Source: Cryptomeria japonica
Lineage: Eukaryota > Streptophyta > Pinopsida > Cupressales > Cupressaceae
Direction: 5' to 3'
Assembly: GCF_030272615.1 (NCBI RefSeq)
Contig: NC_081414.1
Span: forward strand, 765,501,483 to 765,565,482
DNA: 64,000 bases
Shown here: positions 58,169-64,000 of the stretch, piece after piece
How positions within the stretch are numbered: position 1 is the stretch's first letter
Layout: every line of letters begins with the position of its first letter
Translations under genes and position numbers: made by a program
The notes under the pieces: generated by a model
What the model saw: the letters and a program-made list of their open reading frames with translations, nothing else
Told to the model about the DNA's origin: nothing
Databases searched by the model: none

Positions 58169-58765
58169 TTATTTGAAGATATCAACCATTTTCTTATAAC
58201 GCATGAGCTTATCATCCTTATTTTGGTGTTCATCATTGACCTGGCAGATGACTAGCTGTGAATCGTCATAGACTTGTAGCTCCTTTAAGTTCCATTGTAC
58301 GACCATTCTTAGTCCTTTGATTAAGGCTTCATAATTTGCTATGTTGTTTGTGCATGGGAAGGTAAGCCTATATGGTTTTGGAATGCTATCACCTTGAGGC
58401 GTGATGAAAAGAATGCCAACTCTTGAACCATGTCTAATGTATGACCCATCAAAATATAACTTCCATTGCTGTGTTGGAACGACTATGTAGATTTCCTCAT
58501 TGAGAAAATTTGAGATGAGAGGATGATCTTCTATGATTGGTACTGCGACCAACTGATCTGGAATAACTTTCCCTTTGATTGCTTTTTGGTCCACATACTC
58601 TATGTCAAATTTGCTAAGAAGCGTAATCCACTTTGCCAAGTAGCTTGTTAGTGCTTCTTTATTGGGTAGGTACTTGAGGGGATCTATCTTGGAAATGAGT
58701 TGTATCTTGTGTGTCAGCATGTAATTCCTCAATTTGGTGGCTACTAAAATCCTGGCTAGACAAGC
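58169..58765 (-). pseudogene. Older Tat second RNase H
   Basis: It reads MRNYMLTHKIQLISKIDPLK then LYFDGSYIRHGSRVGILFIT, NNIANYEALIKGLRM and VYDDSQLVICQ. The catalytic Glu of NIAEYEAL is Asn here, and Gly of YGDSQ is Asp. It is preceded by the TGA after PIE that is shared with the young element (58767-58769). Confidence 0.85.
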
Positions 58766-59880
58766 TCATTCAATAGGGATATAATTGAGTTCATACCCTA
58801 CCAGAGTTAAGGAAATGTAGTATACTACACATTCTTTGCCTTTTGCATTATATTGTGCTAGTAGTACTGCTAAGGCTGTAGTTGTAACTGATATGTATAA
58901 TAATGATGGCATGTCTAGAGATGGTGGTGTCAGTAATGGTGGCATAATCAAGTAGTCCTTTAACTGTTGAAATGCTTGCTGACAATTCTCTTCCCATTTG
59001 AAGCGGACATTCTTATGGAGCAAATTTGTAAAGGGGTGACATTTATTGACCAATTGTGCAATGGACTGCTAGACTGATTGTAGCCTTCCTTGTAATATAT
59101 GCAATTGACTGATGTTCTTAGTTGGTGGCCTTCCCATGATTTCTTTTACCTTTCCTGGATCCACCTCAATTCCTTTATTTGAGAAAATGTATCCTAGGAG
59201 CTTCCGAGGGTTACTCCAAAAAAACACTTCTTTGGATTTAGGCGTACATTATAATGCTCTAGTTTGGTGAAAATTTTGCCTAGCACAATGAGGTGAGCCT
59301 ATCTTGTTAATGGTTTAGCTAGTAAATCATCCACACAGTCTTCCATTAGTGTATGCATCATGTCATGGAAGATGGTAGTCATTGCCCTTTGATATGTAGT
59401 TCTTGCATTCTTGAGACCGAATGACATCACATTCCAACAATATGCACCCCATGGGCATGTAAAAGTTGTTTTGTGTTAATCCTCTAGGGTGATATTGATC
59501 TGGTTGTATCTTGAAAATCCATCTATGAGTGATAGCATGGAATGTCTTGCTGTGAGGTCCATGATCATATCAATGTTAGGAAGAGGGAAGTCATCCTTAG
59601 GACATGCTTTGTGTATATCTCTAAAATCCATATAGACACATATGCCCCTAGTTGGTTTTGCCACTAGTACAAGGCTAGAGATCCATTTTGCATAATCAGT
59701 TGGACTAATGAAACCATCTAATAGTTTCTTGAGTCCTACTTTTACTAACAATGCAATCTGCGGATGCATCTTTTTGAGCTTTTGTTTTACCGATTTGGCT
59801 CCTTCTGCTACTGTCAAATGATGCTTTACTAGCTCTGGATCTAGTCCTGACATATCTTCATATGACCATGCAAAATTGAT
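58766..59880 (-). pseudogene. Older Tat reverse transcriptase and first RNase H
   Basis: Blocks seen are MSGLDPELVKHHLTVAEGAK, FISPTDYAKWISSLVLVAKP, YMDFRDIHKACPKDDFPLP, LIDGFSRYNQINI and, further on, MEDCVDDLLAKP, where the catalytic Tyr of YVDD is Cys. RNase H begins LLYISVTTTALAVLLAQ. Stops are at about 59476 and 59070, with a frameshift near 59200. It ends with IPIE then TGA at 58766-58769. Confidence 0.87.
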
Positions 59881-60899
59881 TTGTCTCTTTTGAAAGAACT
59901 CTATAAAATTAGGATCTTCTGCTGGAGTCAGTGATTCTGCTAGTTATATTAAATGTGGATTTTATGGTGCCCCCAGATTGACTTCCTTTGCTTCTTCGAT
60001 GAGAATAGATGATCTCTCCGGATTAGTGCTGAAGGGGAGAATGCCAAACCTTCCATCCTCCGGTGCCTCAGAGGGGTTTTCACCTTTGGATACATCCTTT
60101 GTTTTTACTCTTTTGGTCTCTACAAGTGCCATAGTGTGATTTTCACTTGAGGATCTTATTTTGATCGTAATATTTTTGCAACTGAAAGGTTTGGCATTGT
60201 CTCCAAAGTAAGCCATGTTGTTAAGTTCAATAGTGAATCTGGCTTTGTGATCCTCACTTAGTATGTTATCCCATAATTCAAGAAAGTCTATGATCACATC
60301 ATCATTTTGAAGTTGTCAAGGTGTGGGGGTTCTTGTTGGTCCCAATCAATGAGTTCGGGGTGAATAATTAGCATTGGTTCATCAATTAGGTTGATTTCAT
60401 AGGATGCGTTGGTTAGGATTCGTGAAGTATCTTCTATATCAGAATCCCAAAAGGTTTTGATCCACGTCTCTCCTTTAATGTTTTTGTCTACAAGAGGACC
60501 AGGAGAATCCTCTTTAGATTCATGTGAAGCCAAAGAACCCCATTCGTATTCATGTGAATCCATCTCATAATCACTTGGTAGAACTCTGTCACTATATGTT
60601 ATAGGGATGTCAGTCGATGTGAAAGGTTTGTAGATAGTTACTGTAGGGGTTTTATCTAATAGGGTTGTTGATGTTGCTTGGGTGTCTGAAGTGGACAAGA
60701 GTTTTATCCTTGGAGTGACAGTTTGGTGGGTAACATTACTCTTTCACTTACTTGTTGTATGGAGAGAATGCAATTGAGAAGTGCTTTTGCGACTGGAATT
60801 TTCTGATCTTTTAGGTTGATTTGCAATGGACACTATGGACTACTTCTAGAAGGGGTGATTTTAGAAGTGGTCTATTTTAGTTTGCATGGAATCCTGAGC
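59881..60899 (-). pseudogene. Older Tat PR-RT linker with partial G-patch
   Basis: Fragments include FTIELNNMAYFGDNAKPFSC, NITIKIRSSSENHTMAL, SEAPEDGRFGILPFSTNPER, and MDSHEYEWGSL, all matching 32300-33100 of the young element. IGLGF near 60925 is the remaining half of the G-patch-like motif; the first half was deleted. Frames change at least twice. Confidence 0.8.
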
Positions 60900-61640
60900 T
60901 TAGAAGAGTCTCATCAACAAGGGTTGAATCCGAGTCCAATTTTGAACTAGGGTGATATTAGAAGGGTCTTTGTAGAGCCATCCTACCAAGTCTTCATCAA
61001 TAGTTTCATCTTCTTGTGATCTACCTGGGATGAGTCCATCAAGTGTAGTAGTGTTGGATTCCATAAGAGACTTTAGTGACATTTGTGGTTTACCATGAGT
61101 CCTAGGTGAGAGGGGTAGTTGGCCAACATAGAAAATCTGACTAATATTATACTCTCCTAGGCCTTCATCCTTTACTTTCATTTTCAATTTCTCTTGTTTG
61201 GGTGTAGGGATCACTGGACTAGTGCAATTTTCTAGGTGGATGTAAGATGATGAGGTGGTTGATTCTCTGTTGCTAGGGATTGTGATATCAAGCTGATGCC
61301 TTATATTGTTGGAAAAGGTGAATGGGTTGGCATCACCGAGGATAGTAATTTGTACTCCATTATGTGGAAACTTGATGCTTTGATGGTAAGTGGATGGTAT
61401 TACTTGCATGGAACGAATCCATGGTCTACCTAATAGGAGATTGTATGGAAGAGGGAGGTCTAAGACTTGGAAAACCACATTCTTCACCATAGTTCCTACC
61501 CTAATTGGTAGAGTAACACACCCTTTAGAAGAGCGTTCTGCATCATCATAGGCCTTGATAGTGATCTGCTTTCTGGCATCTACTGTCTATTCTACATATT
61601 CCAATGCTATGGTTAAATGTAAGGTACAAATGTTAAGGCC
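60900..61640 (-). pseudogene. Older Tat protease
   Basis: It reads VKNVVFQVLDLPLPYNLLLG, RPWIRSMQVIPSTYHQSIKF and PHNGVQITILGDANPF, then EKLKMKVKDEGLGEYNISQI. The catalytic text upstream (about 61640) reads LIDNGVGLNICTLHLTIA, with CAT where the young element has TAG. Reading frames are broken near 61500. Confidence 0.83.
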
Positions 61641-62633
61641 AACTCCATTGTCAATCAAGACCTTCTTGATTCTATGTTTATGTATGAATCCCTCAATGTG
61701 GAGATGGGCATTATGTGGTTGTTGAAAGGATGCATCATCATTCTAAGAAAAAGTGAGACTTCCAAACAGGGCTTGAAATTGATTTGTATCGAGGTTGGAT
61801 GGAATTGATGCTTCTTGAAGAGCTTGGTCCAAGATGGTTTTATGTGAGGGTGATAGGTGTAAAAGATCTAGTATGGAAATGAATGATGGCATCTTATCCA
61901 ACTGGTGCATAAGGTTATAATGTTTGGGCATGTATGCTATTGTAGATGGTACTCCTTGTATGATAATCGTGCTATGACGAGTAACAATGTTGTATGCAGG
62001 ATCTTTTCCTTTAATTGCAATGATTGCAACTTATTCATTGTTATCGTAAAGGTTGTTGACAATATAGGTATATGGTGCGTGTGTATTGTTCATCATGTTA
62101 TCTTGATTCTTACTTTGATAGGAGAGACCTCCTTTCTCATATGATGGGAGTGGATTTTTAAACATGGTATGATCAATATTGAAAGTTTTTGCATTGTGAC
62201 CATCCACTTCTATATCACCTCGACCAACAAGGTCTTGAAAGATATCTTTTAACTGATGGAAGTTGTTTTTTTTGTGTCCTTTTCTTTTATGAAATTCAAA
62301 ATACTCATTATCTCTCCACCATGATGGTTTAATTTGGGGTTCATAGTTTTATGTTTTAGGCAATGTGATGAGATCGAAAGATATGAGTTGTCATAATATC
62401 TTTTCAAGAGGTTCTCCCGAGGGTGTGTATGTTACATTCAATTGGGTTTGTAGGTAGGGTATCCATTTTTAGGTGCCTCTTGTTGTGTATTAGGAGTTTG
62501 AGTTTCTCGATTGTTTTAGGGATTACCTTGATTGGTAGTGGGGTTGTTGCGATTATCTATTTGTCCTACAATTTTGACTATGGGTTGGGCAGTTTTTATA
62601 GTTAGTGTGTCCAAGACACATCATTAACATCTA
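61641..62633 (-). pseudogene. Older Tat Gag, C-terminal part
   Basis: LMHQLDKMPSFISILDLLHL and SPSHKTILDQALQEASIPSN match the end of the young Gag. Further right the zinc-motif region (about 62260-62330) survives only in pieces. Homology stops near 62633, so the capsid domain and start are absent. Confidence 0.82.
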
Positions 62634-62964
62634 TAGGGAAGGTAATCTGATAGAAAACTCCTTATCTAATCAAGTAGCTGACGATATTTGGGAGAAAACA
62701 GTAGGCATTGGTTAATTTGCCCGTTGGGATGTGGGGGGTTTTTCTTTAGTGGTTCAAGTATATTGCCCTTTGTGGTCAGTTGTATTTATGTATATTGTAT
62801 TGTCAAATTATCTCATTGCTTTATTCTCTATGTCTTTGCATTCAAAGGTCTATTTGTTAATATATACATATATGTTTAATTTTTAGATATATATGTATAG
62901 AGCTAAGCTCATATTTTTTATCCCTCCCTTTCTTTGATCTTTGGCTCACTGATTCCCTCTTTTG
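62634..62964. other. Unassigned sequence
   Basis: No homology to the Tat element is visible past the breakpoint and no coding potential is seen. Confidence 0.4.
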
Positions 62965-63112
<148 letters not shown>

Positions 63113-63200
63113 TATTTTTTCATATAGGTTTTAATTTTCTTCTGTTTCTGCCCTTAAGTCATTTTTTGAGGTAGAACTGATTCTAGTATTCATGCATTCA

Positions 63201-63293
63201 TCTATATATACATATACATAGATATATACATATACATATACATATAGGTATATATAAACATATCGACCTATATATATATATATATATATATAC
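63201..63293. repeat. TATACA/TA-rich simple repeat
   Basis: Mixed TATACA and TA units, with a nearly pure (TA)n stretch at 63269-63291. Confidence 0.85.
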
Positions 63294-64000
63294 ATGTTTC
63301 CTTTTCTTCTAGGTATTTTAGTCATAGACATGATTTTGTGAGTACTTTAAGCCTATGTTGTGCCTTTAATGATTATCTTCGAGCTCTTCGATAAGATATT
63401 AATTGATTTAGTATGCTTTCTACCGTTGGTTAATTATATCCAATTATGGCAGAAGCATTTCTCCCTCCACCACTTGTAAGATATTAACAACTCATAATTC
63501 CTCTGACAATTCGCATTAACTAGAATTGGGTAGGATGCTATATCTCGTGACTTAGTGTGGTAGAGTTGGCAAGTCTTGCGGTGGCAGAAGGTTACATGAG
63601 TGAATGAGTGGTGATTGTTTGCTTAGCAGATTTATTTACGAATGACTTGCATAGAATTCTCTTATAGCTTGAGAGAGATTTATTTGGGATTGTCTAGGTC
63701 TTGCCAGAGCTGTTGAAATCGTGATACTTCAGTATGGATACTCCATTGAGGTTGCGAGGTCTAAAAATTCAAATGTCCTTCTGAGGTGAAATTAAGGATG
63801 ATAGGTTGAAAGGCATTGTTGTCTTCCTTCATGATTTGGTTATAAGGGCTTTTAGGTGTGTCTTGGGAGGCAGGGGGGGGATATATCAGTAATGAAGATA
63901 GAACTAGGGTTAATTCGGACATAGAAACTATGTTTTTAGCTGTGGCTTTACATTTTGAGTCTAACAAGGAATTCGTTAAAAAGTTATGTCTAAGTGTGTT
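63294..64000. other. Unassigned sequence to window end
   Basis: I see no recognisable gene or repeat. A short G-run (GGGGGGGG near 63873) is present. The 68-codon minus ORF at 63761-63967 has no known domain. Confidence 0.4.

Larger units (their letters stand above)
51887..62633 (-). mobile_element. Older Tat-type Ty3 element, 5'-truncated
   Basis: On the minus strand it holds part of gag (from 62633), PR, RT, both RNases H, INT, a 3' non-coding region, a polypurine tract (53599-53587) and the 3' LTR (53586-51887). It follows the young Tat element block by block, at much lower identity and with many stops. The 5' LTR, leader and first half of gag are gone; homology ends near 62633 inside gag. 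It inserted into the ancient LINE on its left and is itself interrupted by a TIR element. Confidence 0.9.

Overview
The window is a repeat-dense stretch of a large plant nuclear genome, built almost entirely of nested and decaying transposable elements. Every family I can recognise is a plant type: SIRE/Maximus-like Copia, a chromodomain Ty3 element, Tat-type Ty3 elements with a second RNase H, an L1-type LINE with an RNase H tail, and a plant PPR fragment. Long LTRs (1.1-1.8 kb), low GC and the lack of an intact host gene would suit a gymnosperm, but the sequence does not prove that. I found no complete host gene, no rRNA or tRNA gene and no CRISPR array.

Layout. 1-162 and 9315-10130 are two halves of a chromovirus integrase, split by a 9.15 kb Copia insertion (163-9314) with a perfect 5 bp target duplication. 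That insertion is itself composite: LTR, a truncated gag-pol copy, the 3' part of a middle LTR, a second full-length but broken gag-pol, and a terminal LTR. The chromovirus 3' LTR follows from about 10151, then a LINE 3' tail (to 12789) and a (TC)n tract. From 13.2 to 24.3 kb there are mostly unassignable AT-rich remnants, with a Ty3 LTR/PBS/gag fragment (15.1-16.7 kb) that carries a decayed PPR-like coding fragment, and a Copia-like LTR fragment (16.7-18.6 kb).

24900-40824 holds the best-preserved element, a 15.9 kb Tat-type Ty3 retrotransposon on the minus strand. Its LTRs are 1752 and 1767 bp, the target duplication is CCATG, the primer site matches tRNA-Trp, the leader is 2.6 kb, and one continuous gag-PR-(G-patch)-RT-RH-aRH-INT frame is interrupted by only three stop codons. 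It sits inside what looks like an older solo LTR (24320-41429). 41827-49152 is a nearly full-length minus-strand L1-type LINE with an 18 bp target duplication; it appears to have landed in a member of a short TIR transposon family. 49.56-51.89 kb is a much older LINE remnant on the minus strand.

51887-62633 is a second, older and 5'-truncated Tat element, also minus strand. It sits in that old LINE and is interrupted by a 956 bp TIR transposon (54809-55764). The remainder, to 64000, holds (TA)n and related microsatellites and nothing I can assign.

The genes here do not work together as a host pathway. Each polyprotein fragment belongs to its own element: Gag packages RNA, PR cleaves the polyprotein, RT/RNase H copies the RNA and INT inserts the product; LINE EN/RT does target-primed reverse transcription. 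The points most worth a second look are the localized patch of LTR divergence in the young Tat element, the TGA codon shared by two separate Tat insertions, the G-patch-like segment between PR and RT, the composite Copia with a microhomology deletion, and the TIR family.
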